Positions 1 through 8,089 of a stretch of DNA of 64,000 nt are shown one piece after another. The stretch's first letter is position 1; each line of letters starts with the position of its first letter. Made by a program: the position numbers and the translations under genes. A model generated the notes under the pieces. It was given only the letters and a program-made list of their open reading frames with translations. It had not been told where the DNA came from and did not search any database. The stretch spans positions 1,736,001 through 1,800,000 of the forward strand of contig NZ_CP166871.1 in NCBI RefSeq assembly GCF_041379045.1, given 5' to 3'. The DNA is from Thalassotalea ponticola. GTDB taxonomy: Bacteria; Pseudomonadota; Gammaproteobacteria; Enterobacterales; Alteromonadaceae.

Positions 1-62
1 AGATCCGGCAAAAGAAGTGTCAACGCTATTAATATGTTGCGCGATTATGCAACATGTCAGTG

Positions 63-149
63 ACCATTCCTACGCCGGTATTATCCGGTTCAGGTTCTAA
101 GGGTTTGCTTACGCATCTCAGTTATCACTGTGTGATAACACCCCCTGGT
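63..149 (-). ncRNA. TPP (thiamine pyrophosphate) riboswitch aptamer
   Basis: Read on the minus strand, this stretch has the conserved THI-box cores in order: CTGAGA, then AACCCTTAGAACCTGAACCGG, closely like the family core ACCTGATCTGG, then ATAATACCGGCGTAGGAA, all enclosed by a closing stem (ACCAGGGGG and a 3' partner). It should bind thiamine pyrophosphate and repress a thiamine biosynthesis or uptake gene transcribed leftwards, whose start lies beyond the left edge. A 7-bp hairpin (ATGTTGC/GCAACAT, 34-55) follows the aptamer and may be part of the expression platform; it has no U tract, so translational control is as likely as termination. Confidence 0.93.
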
Positions 150-250
150 TTTGGCTAATGATAGCAATTTGTTGTTGATCAAAACAAGTAAATCTCGCCC
201 TCGTGTTACTAATTAACATCAGCAAACAGCGTACAGGCTGGCATCAATAT

Positions 251-286
251 AAAAAAAACCGATCGCTAGGGTATCAGCAAATCGGT
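251..286 (-). terminator. Rho-independent terminator of hinT
   Basis: On the minus strand a stem of about 11 bp (ACCGATTTGCT pairing with AGCGATCGGT, one wobble) is followed by eight T residues. It lies 64 nt after the hinT stop codon and separates hinT from the thiamine-riboswitch transcript. Confidence 0.8.
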
Positions 287-349
287 ATTCCATATATTGA
301 TTCGTATAACATATTAATCAATATGTTATACGTGCACTATTGATCTATT

Positions 350-700
350 CTAGATACAAAGCATAGGGCCTAACGGCTCACCACCAACTAAGTGCATGTG
401 GATGTGGTACACCTCTTGCCCACCGTGCTGATTACAATTGATAATCAAACGGTAGCCATTTTTTTCTATACCCTCTTCTTTGGCGAGCTGTTTTGCCACG
501 GTGATCATTCGCCCTAACGCAGCTTCATCGTCGGCGCTAACATCGTTGATCGTTGGGATCAGCTTGTTAGGGACTATCAGTATATGTGACGAAGCTTTTG
601 GTGCAATATCGCGAAAGGCCGTTACTAATTCATCTTGATAAAGCAAAGGGGCGTCAATTTCTTGTCGTATAATTTTTGAAAATATGGTCTCTTCTGCCAT
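350..700 (-). CDS. hinT: HIT-family purine nucleoside phosphoramidase HinT
   Basis: A 116-residue histidine-triad protein, close to the 119 residues of E. coli HinT. The family motif HxHxH is present as HIHMH, with histidines at residues 99, 101 and 103, followed by LVGG. An upstream NxH-type region (NCNQHGGQ, 88-95) matches the nucleotide-binding pocket. HinT hydrolyses aminoacyl- and other AMP-phosphoramidates in the cytoplasm. The gene stands last before a clear terminator; the gap of 72 nt to the lipoprotein gene upstream leaves open whether it has its own promoter. The family assignment is secure. Confidence 0.93.
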   Translation of the reverse strand: MAEETIFSKIIRQEIDAPLLYQDELVTAFRDIAPKASSHILIVPNKLIPTINDVSADDEAALGRMITVAKQLAKEEGIEKNGYRLIINCNQHGGQEVYHIHMHLVGGEPLGPMLCI

Positions 701-772
701 AAAACTGGTCCTGATAATGTTTAGTGCTTAATGAGGTATCTGTATTGTCGTCGCTAGCAAGGTCAGCGTTGA

Positions 773-1348
773 TTACGGCAATGTTTTGTACTCTTGCAAC
801 ATTGCATCGACAATTTGTTGGATGCGTGCTTGCTTTTCTTCTACCGGAACGTTTTTACTGATCGCATGACTTAAAATAGAACGCCAAACGGACTTATTGG
901 TATTTGGATCCACCATATCAATGACCACCGTGCCCTCAGTGTAATCTTTCACTTCAACCTGTTGCATCATATGCGGATAGGTGTATGCGCCGTAACAGCG
1001 CCAACACGTATACACACCGGTGTTATAAGTGCGTACTTTTGACTTGTCTTTTGTGGCGATTTGAAATCTTATCAAGGTATCGGCAACGTCAGGTTGCGCT
1101 TCGCTCATCCCTTTAGCCTGTAGGTTGCGATGTATCGCATTGACAATACGATCGTGATCTAAACTACTGACATGAGGGCTTAATGACGTATTGCCTTGTG
1201 CATCCACCGTCGCAGGTACCAGTATCGCGTACGTCGATACCGCGTTAAAATCGTAGCTTGGATTATAATCTACGTCCGCTTTGTAACGCGTCGCACAGGC
1301 GCTTAGAAAACTAACGGCTAATAAAATAATGAGAAAGTGTGACTTCAT
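773..1348 (-). CDS. DUF4136 lipoprotein
   Basis: A 191-residue predicted lipoprotein. The signal peptide starts MKSHFLIILLAVSFLSAC and the lipobox is LSAC. I chose the ATG at 1348 because GAGGG sits at proper Shine-Dalgarno distance before it and because an upstream in-frame start would add 27 residues ahead of the signal peptide. The mature part begins YKADVDYNPSYDFN and resembles the DUF4136 family (a YDF-type start and a later aromatic, cysteine-containing stretch CWRCYGAY). The function of DUF4136 is unknown. It lies 61 nt after another lipoprotein gene in the same direction, so the two may be cotranscribed. Confidence 0.82.
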   Translation of the reverse strand: MKSHFLIILLAVSFLSACATRYKADVDYNPSYDFNAVSTYAILVPATVDAQGNTSLSPHVSSLDHDRIVNAIHRNLQAKGMSEAQPDVADTLIRFQIATKDKSKVRTYNTGVYTCWRCYGAYTYPHMMQQVEVKDYTEGTVVIDMVDPNTNKSVWRSILSHAISKNVPVEEKQARIQQIVDAMLQEYKTLP

Positions 1349-1409
1349 AATGCCCTCGCTTGTGTCGTTGTTGTGTAGTCTGAGTCGATGTACTCGCGGT
1401 AAGTTCCAC

Positions 1410-2057
1410 TTATTGCTGCTCGATATCATCGATAAATTGCTGCGAACGCTTAATTGACTCGTTCATACGTGTGATCAATACATCCACATCTCGTTTTAAC
1501 GAGGTATACTCCCCTTGCAGTTGTCCAATCGCTCTTGCATTTAAATTATGTTTTAAAAACAGCATATTATCCTTTAGAGCAGCTAGTACTGGTTGCATTG
1601 CTTGTTCTGATTGGCGCATTGATTTCATCAGCGTTTGATAATTTCGTTGCGTGGCCGTCAATTTTGCTCGGCTTTGTCGCTGCAAAGTTTGACTGCTATA
1701 TTGGTCGATTTCGCTTTGCCACTCGACAAACAGCGCCTCGGCCACATCCTCGATCGCTTCAATGCGATCACTGACCTCGTTTGCCGCATCCTCTGACTGC
1801 TGATAATTGTCTAAGGTGATTTGGTATTGTTGTTTTAAGTCGCCACCGTCATAGCCTATTAAATCACTCAGTTGTTCTACAGCCGATGAAAATTGTTGCT
1901 GTGCATCTTGTTGAGATTCTTTGGCATCTTCAATGCGACTGACCATGATATCCCGCTTGTGCTGGCCCACCGTTTCCATCGCAGAATAATACGCAGATTG
2001 ACACGCTGACAGTAACGCAACCGAGGCAATACAAAATGTCTTTGAGATAACGTGCAT
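1410..2057 (-). CDS. DUF2959 lipoprotein, coiled-coil rich
   Basis: A 215-residue protein with a lipoprotein signal (MHVISKTFCIASVALLSAC, lipobox LSAC). The start at 2057 puts the ATG directly before the signal peptide; an in-frame upstream start would add 15 residues. The mature part starts QSAYYSAMETVGQHKRD, typical of DUF2959, and is almost wholly charged and Q-rich with heptad-like patterns, so long helices or coiled coil are expected. Its role is unknown; it should be anchored in the inner or outer membrane facing the periplasm. It is first in a possible two-gene unit with the DUF4136 lipoprotein. Confidence 0.82.
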   Translation of the reverse strand: MHVISKTFCIASVALLSACQSAYYSAMETVGQHKRDIMVSRIEDAKESQQDAQQQFSSAVEQLSDLIGYDGGDLKQQYQITLDNYQQSEDAANEVSDRIEAIEDVAEALFVEWQSEIDQYSSQTLQRQSRAKLTATQRNYQTLMKSMRQSEQAMQPVLAALKDNMLFLKHNLNARAIGQLQGEYTSLKRDVDVLITRMNESIKRSQQFIDDIEQQ

Positions 2058-2250
2058 AGACGACTCTAGTTTTAAGTTATTGATTAGTAGAGCATACGTC
2101 AAAAATGGTATTTTTTAAATGTCTGTTTTAACAAAAGCAACAATCGAATAAGAACCGTGGATAAAGCAGATATTAACACAGCAGGTGGTTAATTAAATAT
2201 GAAACGACAGACCAAGATAAGTTATAAGCAATGTAATGCGACGTGAGGAT

Positions 2251-2326
2251 TGGAGCGGCTAACGAGACTCGAACTCGTGACATTCACGTTGGCAACGTGA
2301 TGCTCTACCAACTGAGCTACAGCCGC
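2251..2326 (-). tRNA. tRNA-Gly(GCC), copy 8 in transcription order (last)
   Basis: 76-nt cloverleaf on the minus strand, beginning GCGGCTGTAGCTCAG and ending in an encoded CCA. The anticodon loop TTGCCAA gives anticodon GCC. Its sequence is identical to the other seven Gly copies in the array. Confidence 0.97.
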
Positions 2327-2367
2327 ATAGAGGTGTTATTACAAAGCTAGTACCTTGCTAAAGCAAA

Positions 2368-2454
2368 TGGTACCCGGGGCCGGACTTGAACCGGCACGTC
2401 CGTTAAGACGAGGGATTTTAAATCCCTTGTGTCTACCAATTCCACCACCCGGGC
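2368..2454 (-). tRNA. tRNA-Leu(TAA), copy 4
   Basis: 87-nt class II tRNA with a long variable arm and encoded CCA. It begins GCCCGGGTGGTGGAATTGG; the anticodon loop TTTAAAA gives TAA. Closely like E. coli leuZ. Confidence 0.97.
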
Positions 2455-2491
2455 ATAATGCCGAATGCTTTGTAATAAGGTAGTAATAAAT

Positions 2492-2567
2492 TGGAGCGGC
2501 TAACGAGACTCGAACTCGTGACATTCACGTTGGCAACGTGATGCTCTACCAACTGAGCTACAGCCGC
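2492..2567 (-). tRNA. tRNA-Gly(GCC), copy 7
   Basis: 76-nt tRNA identical to the other Gly copies: anticodon GCC, encoded CCA. The spacer to the following tRNA-Leu (2455-2491) is nearly the same as the spacer at 3228-3266, a trace of duplication. Confidence 0.97.
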
Positions 2568-2601
2568 TTTGTCAATTTTGTATCACCATCTGTCGATGAA
2601 A

Positions 2602-2688
2602 TGGTACCCGGGGCCGGACTTGAACCGGCACGTCCGTTAAGACGAGGGATTTTAAATCCCTTGTGTCTACCAATTCCACCACCCGGGC
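2602..2688 (-). tRNA. tRNA-Leu(TAA), copy 3
   Basis: 87-nt class II tRNA, anticodon TAA, encoded CCA, identical to the other Leu copies. Only four bases (2689-2692) separate it from the tRNA-Cys upstream. Confidence 0.97.
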
Positions 2689-2692
2689 AGAA

Positions 2693-2766
2693 TGGAGGCG
2701 GGTCCCGGAGTCGAACCGAGGTCCACGGATTTGCAATCCGCTGCATAGCCACTCTGCCAACCCGCC
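2693..2766 (-). tRNA. tRNA-Cys(GCA), copy 2
   Basis: 74-nt tRNA beginning GGCGGGTTGGCAGAGTGG; the anticodon loop TTGCAAA gives GCA; CCA encoded. Equivalent of E. coli cysT in the glyW-cysT-leuZ cluster. Confidence 0.97.
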
Positions 2767-2805
2767 GATAACATCAACACGTTGGTGATGATTTAACAAA
2801 ATGTT

Positions 2806-2881
2806 TGGAGCGGCTAACGAGACTCGAACTCGTGACATTCACGTTGGCAACGTGATGCTCTACCAACTGAGCTACAGCCGC
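2806..2881 (-). tRNA. tRNA-Gly(GCC), copy 6
   Basis: 76-nt tRNA identical to the other Gly copies, anticodon GCC, encoded CCA. First gene of the second Gly-Cys-Leu-Gly-Leu-Gly block. Confidence 0.97.
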
Positions 2882-2902
2882 ATAAATACATTTTGAAAAA
2901 TT

Positions 2903-2978
2903 TGGAGCGGCTAACGAGACTCGAACTCGTGACATTCACGTTGGCAACGTGATGCTCTACCAACTGAGCTACAGCCGC
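2903..2978 (-). tRNA. tRNA-Gly(GCC), copy 5
   Basis: 76-nt tRNA identical to the other Gly copies, anticodon GCC, encoded CCA. Flanked by short spacers of about 20 nt that resemble each other, which suggests single-gene tandem duplication. Confidence 0.97.
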
Positions 2979-2997
2979 ATAATATATTTTGAAATGT

Positions 2998-3073
2998 TGG
3001 AGCGGCTAACGAGACTCGAACTCGTGACATTCACGTTGGCAACGTGATGCTCTACCAACTGAGCTACAGCCGC
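2998..3073 (-). tRNA. tRNA-Gly(GCC), copy 4
   Basis: 76-nt tRNA identical to the other Gly copies, anticodon GCC, encoded CCA. Confidence 0.97.
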
Positions 3074-3140
3074 TTCATAAAACTCTTATTACAAAGTCAG
3101 TACCTTCAATATAATACATTGTTGTTAATTCAACAATGAA

Positions 3141-3227
3141 TGGTACCCGGGGCCGGACTTGAACCGGCACGTCCGTTAAGACGAGGGATTTTAAATCCCT
3201 TGTGTCTACCAATTCCACCACCCGGGC
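3141..3227 (-). tRNA. tRNA-Leu(TAA), copy 2
   Basis: 87-nt class II tRNA, anticodon TAA, encoded CCA, identical to the other Leu copies. Confidence 0.97.
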
Positions 3228-3266
3228 ATAACGCCGAATGCTTTGTAATAAAGGTAGTTATAAATT

Positions 3267-3342
3267 TGGAGCGGCTAACGAGACTCGAACTCGTGACATT
3301 CACGTTGGCAACGTGATGCTCTACCAACTGAGCTACAGCCGC
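3267..3342 (-). tRNA. tRNA-Gly(GCC), copy 3
   Basis: 76-nt tRNA identical to the other Gly copies, anticodon GCC, encoded CCA. Confidence 0.97.
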
Positions 3343-3367
3343 TTCATAAAGTGCGTACATTGTATAT

Positions 3368-3443
3368 TGGAGCGGCTAACGAGACTCGAACTCGTGACAT
3401 TCACGTTGGCAACGTGATGCTCTACCAACTGAGCTACAGCCGC
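3368..3443 (-). tRNA. tRNA-Gly(GCC), copy 2
   Basis: 76-nt tRNA identical to the other Gly copies, anticodon GCC, encoded CCA. Confidence 0.97.
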
Positions 3444-3479
3444 TTTATAAAGTGATACGCTCACCATGTGTTGATGAAA

Positions 3480-3566
3480 TGGTACCCGGGGCCGGACTTG
3501 AACCGGCACGTCCGTTAAGACGAGGGATTTTAAATCCCTTGTGTCTACCAATTCCACCACCCGGGC
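3480..3566 (-). tRNA. tRNA-Leu(TAA), copy 1
   Basis: 87-nt class II tRNA, anticodon TAA, encoded CCA. Four bases from the tRNA-Cys upstream, the same spacing and sequence (agaa) as in the second block. Confidence 0.97.
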
Positions 3567-3570
3567 AGAA

Positions 3571-3644
3571 TGGAGGCGGGTCCCGGAGTCGAACCGAGGT
3601 CCACGGATTTGCAATCCGCTGCATAGCCACTCTGCCAACCCGCC
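3571..3644 (-). tRNA. tRNA-Cys(GCA), copy 1
   Basis: 74-nt tRNA, anticodon GCA, encoded CCA, identical to the copy at 2693-2766. Confidence 0.97.
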
Positions 3645-3688
3645 AATAACATCAACAAGCTGGTGATGGATGTCCTTATCTAAATAAT

Positions 3689-3764
3689 TGGAGCGGCTAA
3701 CGAGACTCGAACTCGTGACATTCACGTTGGCAACGTGATGCTCTACCAACTGAGCTACAGCCGC
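3689..3764 (-). tRNA. tRNA-Gly(GCC), copy 1 (promoter-proximal)
   Basis: 76-nt tRNA identical to the other Gly copies, anticodon GCC, encoded CCA. First gene of the array, directly behind the promoter at 3798-3825. Confidence 0.97.
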
Positions 3765-3797
3765 TTTTCCATGCTGACTCCCTGTCAACGGTTGTGC

Positions 3798-3825
3798 ATT
3801 CTACATCGTTCTTTTGATGAGTCAA
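3798..3825 (-). promoter_or_regulatory. Sigma-70 promoter of the Gly/Cys/Leu tRNA array
   Basis: On the minus strand TTGACT and TAGAAT are separated by 16 nt, ending 33 nt before the first tRNA. No other comparable promoter is obvious inside the array, so one long polycistronic precursor is likely. Confidence 0.7.
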
Positions 3826-3964
3826 CACTTAAATTTTATTTTTTTATCGTTTGCTCAAAAATCGACTAACATGGTGATTTTTTCGCTAAAAGGCGTTGTT
3901 TATCGGTCATTTTTTACCATCTCACATGGCCTATTTAGCGGGCGTTTAACGATTCATTATTGGT

Positions 3965-3986
3965 GCGCGCGCATTAACACGCGCGC
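3965..3986. repeat. GC-only hairpin between pgsA and the tRNA array
   Basis: A perfect 7-bp stem GCGCGCG/CGCGCGC with an 8-nt loop lies 10 nt after the pgsA stop. There is no T tract on either strand, so it may stabilise the pgsA mRNA end or act as a weak terminator. Confidence 0.5.
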
Positions 3987-3996
3987 TAAGAAGGTG

Positions 3997-4602
3997 CTAA
4001 TTACCGCGCAATGCCGGCATTGCTGCGCGTAAGTACTGAGTCATCGAAATAAACGCAAATACGGTAGCCAAGAAATAAAAAAACCAAGCCGCGTAAATAA
4101 TTAGCGAAGACGGCACGTCGAATAACACCAGTGGAATAGGATAATTAGGCTGCCAGATTAGGCCCATAAGTGCCAACATTTGGGTTGCGGTTTTCCATTT
4201 ACCCAAATCTGAGACGGCTACTTGGTCGCGTTTTCCAACGTCGGCCATAAACTCTCTTAGCGCAGATATCACGATTTCCCGTGCAATCATAATAACCGCC
4301 GGTATTGTCACCCAAATATTGCGAAATTCAGAAACAATCAGTACCAATGCGATGGTCACCATCAATTTATCCGCTACCGGATCGATAAACGCGCCAAACG
4401 GTGTTGATTGCTTTAACCGACGGGCCAGATAACCATCTAATGCATCACTGATTGACGCAACCCAAAAAACAGCGAACGCGGCAAAGTTTGACCAGTTTTT
4501 ACTGAATTGATCTGGCATCATGTCGTGCATGTAGTAGACAAAAATGAATACTGGTATCAAAAAAATACGGAATAAGGTGATATGGTTAGGTATTGTCCAC
4601 AT
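3997..4602 (-). CDS. pgsA: CDP-diacylglycerol--glycerol-3-phosphate 3-phosphatidyltransferase
   Basis: 201 residues, an inner-membrane enzyme that makes phosphatidylglycerol phosphate, the committed step to phosphatidylglycerol and cardiolipin. The CDP-alcohol phosphotransferase signature D-x2-D-G-x2-A-R-x8-G-x3-D-x3-D is complete: D53, D56, G57, A60, R61, G70, D74 and D78. Several hydrophobic segments (about 8-24, 39-52, 84-110, 145-165, 170-190) agree with a polytopic protein. As in E. coli, pgsA lies between uvrY-uvrC and the glyW-cysT-leuZ type tRNAs; here a sulfurtransferase gene separates it from uvrC. Confidence 0.96.
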   Translation of the reverse strand: MWTIPNHITLFRIFLIPVFIFVYYMHDMMPDQFSKNWSNFAAFAVFWVASISDALDGYLARRLKQSTPFGAFIDPVADKLMVTIALVLIVSEFRNIWVTIPAVIMIAREIVISALREFMADVGKRDQVAVSDLGKWKTATQMLALMGLIWQPNYPIPLVLFDVPSSLIIYAAWFFYFLATVFAFISMTQYLRAAMPALRGN

Positions 4603-4693
4603 AAAATTAATTAAACTGCTTGTTTTAGTTGTCTATTTTACATGAAGCTTGCCACTTGTCATGTAACCTTTTTAACATTTTTGCATTTACCGG

Positions 4694-5587
4694 CTAACTA
4701 TTGATAGGAAGCGCGTGATCGCTCCCCCACTCAGCCCACGAACCGTCATACAGGCAAACGTTGTGATAACCCACTAATATTGACGCCAACATAACAATGC
4801 ATGCGGTAATGCCCGAGCCACATGAATATATAATAGCACTGCTTTGCTGGTCGATGTGCGCATCGAATAACTCGAGCAGTGAGTCTCTGTCTTTAAATCG
4901 ACCATGCTCAAGTACATCGGTAAATGGAATGTTTATTGAGCCGGGTATGTGCCCTCGCCGCACTCCGGCGCGCGGTTCGGGAATCTGTGCATAAAACCGT
5001 TGGTGACTACGCACATCAATAAGGCTAACATCGGATTGTTGTAAACCCGTTAGTATTCGCTGTTTGTCAATCAGTAACTCAGAGCGCTTGCTAGCGCAAA
5101 ATATGTTGCGACCAAACGTACTGCTTTGGGCACTGACAGGCAACGCCGAGAACGCGTCGCTTGTTCGGTACTTATCGACGACCGGTAGCTCGTTGTCCAG
5201 CCATGTGGGTAAACCGCCGTCTAATACAAAAACGTTGTCAAACCCCATATACTTAAATGTCAACCATACTCTTGGCGCACTGTAGATGCCTTGTTGATCA
5301 TAAATCACCACGACGGCATCACGGCTTATCTGGTAATGCTGGATCAACGCGTTAAATTGCTCCGTTGTCGGCATCGCGTGTAACTGTGGACTGTGTCTAT
5401 CACATAACTGCTGCTCGACATTCACCGCAATTGCGTTGGGTATTACCGATAAAGATGAATAGATACGCGGTTCAATACCGACAATGTTATCCATAACTGC
5501 ATCAATCACAATTAATTGCTCATCACCTAAATGTTTTACTAGCCACGTGCTATCGACAACGGGTACGCTTGGTAACGGTATGGTCAT
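4694..5587 (-). CDS. sseA: Two-domain rhodanese-type sulfurtransferase (SseA-like)
   Basis: 297 residues with two rhodanese domains, the usual length for 3-mercaptopyruvate or thiosulfate sulfurtransferases. The N-terminal domain lacks the active cysteine; the C-terminal domain carries the active-site loop CGSGITAC with C256. The CGSGxTA loop favours the 3-mercaptopyruvate type (SseA) over thiosulfate-specific rhodanese (CRxGxR/K). It transfers sulfane sulfur to thiol acceptors or cyanide. It is 7 nt behind uvrC and probably cotranscribed with it, although no functional tie is known. Confidence 0.88.
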   Translation of the reverse strand: MTIPLPSVPVVDSTWLVKHLGDEQLIVIDAVMDNIVGIEPRIYSSLSVIPNAIAVNVEQQLCDRHSPQLHAMPTTEQFNALIQHYQISRDAVVVIYDQQGIYSAPRVWLTFKYMGFDNVFVLDGGLPTWLDNELPVVDKYRTSDAFSALPVSAQSSTFGRNIFCASKRSELLIDKQRILTGLQQSDVSLIDVRSHQRFYAQIPEPRAGVRRGHIPGSINIPFTDVLEHGRFKDRDSLLELFDAHIDQQSSAIIYSCGSGITACIVMLASILVGYHNVCLYDGSWAEWGSDHALPINS

Positions 5588-5594
5588 AATTATC

Positions 5595-7427
5595 CTAATT
5601 GAAGAAGTCGCGAATGGTTTTAGCTAACTGTTGCGATATACCAGGTACTTGCATTAGTTGGTCGACTGAAGCATTTTTAACTTCCTGTAAACCGCCCAAA
5701 TACTTAAGTAACGCCTGTCGTTTTTTAGCGCCGATACCAGGAATATCTTCCAACGTCGATTTTTTTGCCGCCTTTGCGCGTTTCGCGCGGTGCCCTGCTA
5801 TTGCAAATCGGTGCGACTCATCGCGAATGTGTTGCACTAAATGCAACGCTGGCGAAGTCGCAGGTAAATTAATTAATTGATGAGAGCCTGCCATGATCAG
5901 CGTTTCGAGTCCAGGTTTTCGCGACTCTCCCTTGGCAACACCGATCAATAAAGGGCTATGCGGTAAATCAAGGTCAGCAAAGAATTGCTCGGCACGGGCA
6001 AGTTGACCTTTACCGCCATCAATAAACACAATATCTGGTAGCTTATCGTCATCTTTTACTTTACCGTAACGCTTATTCAGCGCAAACGACATGGCAGCAT
6101 AGTCGTCACCGGGGGTTATGCCGTGCACATTATATCGTCTGTAATCGCTTTTTAACGGGCCGTCAGGATTAAACACCACACACGACGCTACGGTTTGTTG
6201 CCCCATGGTATGACTGATATCAAAACACTCAATGCGTTCAATTGGCTTATTCAGTTCAAACTCGTTGTTCAATTCTCTAAATCGCGCTTGCATTGATTCT
6301 TTATGACTGTTTTTAACTTGCAGCGCATTGTCTGCGTTGGTGTTGGCCAAGGTCAGATAACGTTTTCGTTCACTGCGCACATTACTGGCGATCTTCACCT
6401 CATATCCCACCTGTTTTGACAACAGGTGTTGTAATTGGACGCTGTTATCAATGGCACATGGCAAAATGATCTCTTTCGCTATGTTCCCCTGATTAACATC
6501 TTCACCTAAGTAATGCTGTGTTACAAAGGCACTGACAATTTCCTCATCTGAACTGGCCGAAGGAATGAGCGGATAAAAACTCTTGCTACCCAGCACCATG
6601 CGATCGCGAATAAACAAGATGTGTAAGCACGCTTGATTCTTTATACGAGCAAAGCCAATCACATCCAATTCAGCGGTAGTCCCTGAAACAAACTGCTTCT
6701 CTTGTACTTTGCGAAGCGTCGCGATCTGATCTCGGTATCTTGCCGCCTGCTCAAATGCGAGTTTATCACTGGCCCGTTCCATTGATTCAACCAGTGTTGA
6801 AATTACCTGCTCATTTTTACCCTGTAAAAACAGCCGCGCTAAATGGACCTGTTGCTGATAGTCTTGCTCTGATATTTTATCAACACACGGTGCGCTGCAA
6901 CGCTTTAATTGATATTGCAAACAAGGACGAGAGCGAGCGCGATAATAGCTATCTTCACATTGGCGAATGGGGAATAATTTTTGCATTAGACGCAAGCTGT
7001 CCCACACCGCGCCCGCACTTGGAAATGGTCCAAAATATTCGCCTTTAACACGCTTTCCCCCGCGATGAGCTCCTAGTTTAGGGTGGCGATGAGCTGTGAT
7101 GACTATATAGGGGTAAGATTTGTCATCTCGCAGTAAAATATTGTATTTGGGCTGATATTTCTTGATGTAGTTGTTTTCAAGAATAAGTGCTTCGCCTTCG
7201 GTGTGGGTTATGGTCACATCGATAGCGCGAATTTGTTGAACTAACGCTCGAGTCTTAACGCTAGGAACGTCTCGGCGAAAATAACTGGCCAACCGTTTGT
7301 TGAGATCTTTTGCCTTGCCTACATAAATGACTTGTTGCTGTTCGTCATACATGCGATAAACGCCACTTTGATGAGTGACGTTCGCCAAAAACGCTTTATG
7401 GTCAAAGACTGTTTGATTATTTTCCAT
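5595..7427 (-). CDS. uvrC: Excinuclease ABC subunit C
   Basis: 610 residues, matching E. coli UvrC. It makes both incisions in nucleotide excision repair. Visible in order: the GIY-YIG nuclease domain (GVYRMY at about 18, VIYVGKAKDLNKRL at about 35); a four-cysteine cluster (CEDSYYRARSRPC and C-x3-C, about 155-180), known in this family; the UVR motif for UvrB contact (about 200-235); the RNase H-like nuclease domain (FDISH and DGGKGQ); and two C-terminal helix-hairpin-helix motifs (IPGIGAKKR, VPGISQQL). The start overlaps the end of uvrY by 11 nt, so the genes are translationally coupled as in many gammaproteobacteria. Confidence 0.98.
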   Translation of the reverse strand: MENNQTVFDHKAFLANVTHQSGVYRMYDEQQQVIYVGKAKDLNKRLASYFRRDVPSVKTRALVQQIRAIDVTITHTEGEALILENNYIKKYQPKYNILLRDDKSYPYIVITAHRHPKLGAHRGGKRVKGEYFGPFPSAGAVWDSLRLMQKLFPIRQCEDSYYRARSRPCLQYQLKRCSAPCVDKISEQDYQQQVHLARLFLQGKNEQVISTLVESMERASDKLAFEQAARYRDQIATLRKVQEKQFVSGTTAELDVIGFARIKNQACLHILFIRDRMVLGSKSFYPLIPSASSDEEIVSAFVTQHYLGEDVNQGNIAKEIILPCAIDNSVQLQHLLSKQVGYEVKIASNVRSERKRYLTLANTNADNALQVKNSHKESMQARFRELNNEFELNKPIERIECFDISHTMGQQTVASCVVFNPDGPLKSDYRRYNVHGITPGDDYAAMSFALNKRYGKVKDDDKLPDIVFIDGGKGQLARAEQFFADLDLPHSPLLIGVAKGESRKPGLETLIMAGSHQLINLPATSPALHLVQHIRDESHRFAIAGHRAKRAKAAKKSTLEDIPGIGAKKRQALLKYLGGLQEVKNASVDQLMQVPGISQQLAKTIRDFFN

Positions 7428-8079
7428 GTTTCAATTGCACGTCGTCGGTACGCAGTAAACCATAGCGAATTGCTAAATGAGTCAACTCCACATCATTGCT
7501 AACCGACAACTTTTCAAACATCCGATAGCGATAGCTATTCACCGTTTTACTGCTCAAAGACAGTTTTTCAGAAATACTAACCACCTTTTCTCCGCGCGTT
7601 ATCATCATCATTATTTGCAATTCGCGATCCGACAACGAGGCCAATGGGCTTTCATCTTTTTTACTAAATGAGGATAGCGCCATTGTTTGCGCAATTTCAG
7701 GGGTGATATATCGTTGCCCCGACTTTACTGCCCGTATCGCTTGAATCATTTCTTCCGGCGGTGTATTTTTGGTGAGAAATCCCGACGCCCCTATTTGCAT
7801 GACGGTAGTTGGGAAAGGCTCCTCAGCTTGTACCGTTAGCACGATCAGCTTTAAATGCGGTTTGTAGCGCAAAATTTTTCGAGTCGCCTCTAACCCACCA
7901 ATGCCCGGCATATTAACATCCATTAAAATCACATCAGGCTCGTTTTGACGACAATACGCGACCGCATCTTCGCCGGTGGCCATTTCCGCGACCACTTTAA
8001 TCGCCTTCGAATCTTCGAGTAAGCGTTTAATCCCGGTGCGTACTAAATCATGATCATCAACCAATACAACGTTTATCAC
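7417..8079 (-). CDS. uvrY: Response regulator UvrY/GacA (VarA)
   Basis: 220 residues: an N-terminal receiver domain with acidic pocket D8/D9, phosphoacceptor D54 (LMDVNMPG) and K104, then a LuxR-type helix-turn-helix (LSDRELQIMMMITRGEKV, about 143-205). In gammaproteobacteria this regulator is phosphorylated by BarA/GacS and activates CsrB-type small RNAs that antagonise CsrA. The synteny uvrY-uvrC supports UvrY rather than another NarL-family regulator. The cognate kinase is not in this window. A small basic protein gene lies 10 nt upstream. Confidence 0.95.
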   Translation of the reverse strand: MINVVLVDDHDLVRTGIKRLLEDSKAIKVVAEMATGEDAVAYCRQNEPDVILMDVNMPGIGGLEATRKILRYKPHLKLIVLTVQAEEPFPTTVMQIGASGFLTKNTPPEEMIQAIRAVKSGQRYITPEIAQTMALSSFSKKDESPLASLSDRELQIMMMITRGEKVVSISEKLSLSSKTVNSYRYRMFEKLSVSNDVELTHLAIRYGLLRTDDVQLKHGK

Positions 8080-8089
8080 TCAAAATCCC

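Noticed and set aside
2339..3788. Open frames of 60-150 codons across the Gly/Leu/Cys tRNA array, both strands
   Set aside because: They are translations of tRNA genes (for example the repeated VAQLVEHHVANV and GGIGRHKGFKIPRLN strings) and recur with each tRNA copy.
6740..7048. Frames opposite or inside uvrC, uup, rlmKL, hrpA, recB, recC, pnp and others
   Set aside because: Shadow frames of long, conserved genes without ribosome-binding sites.
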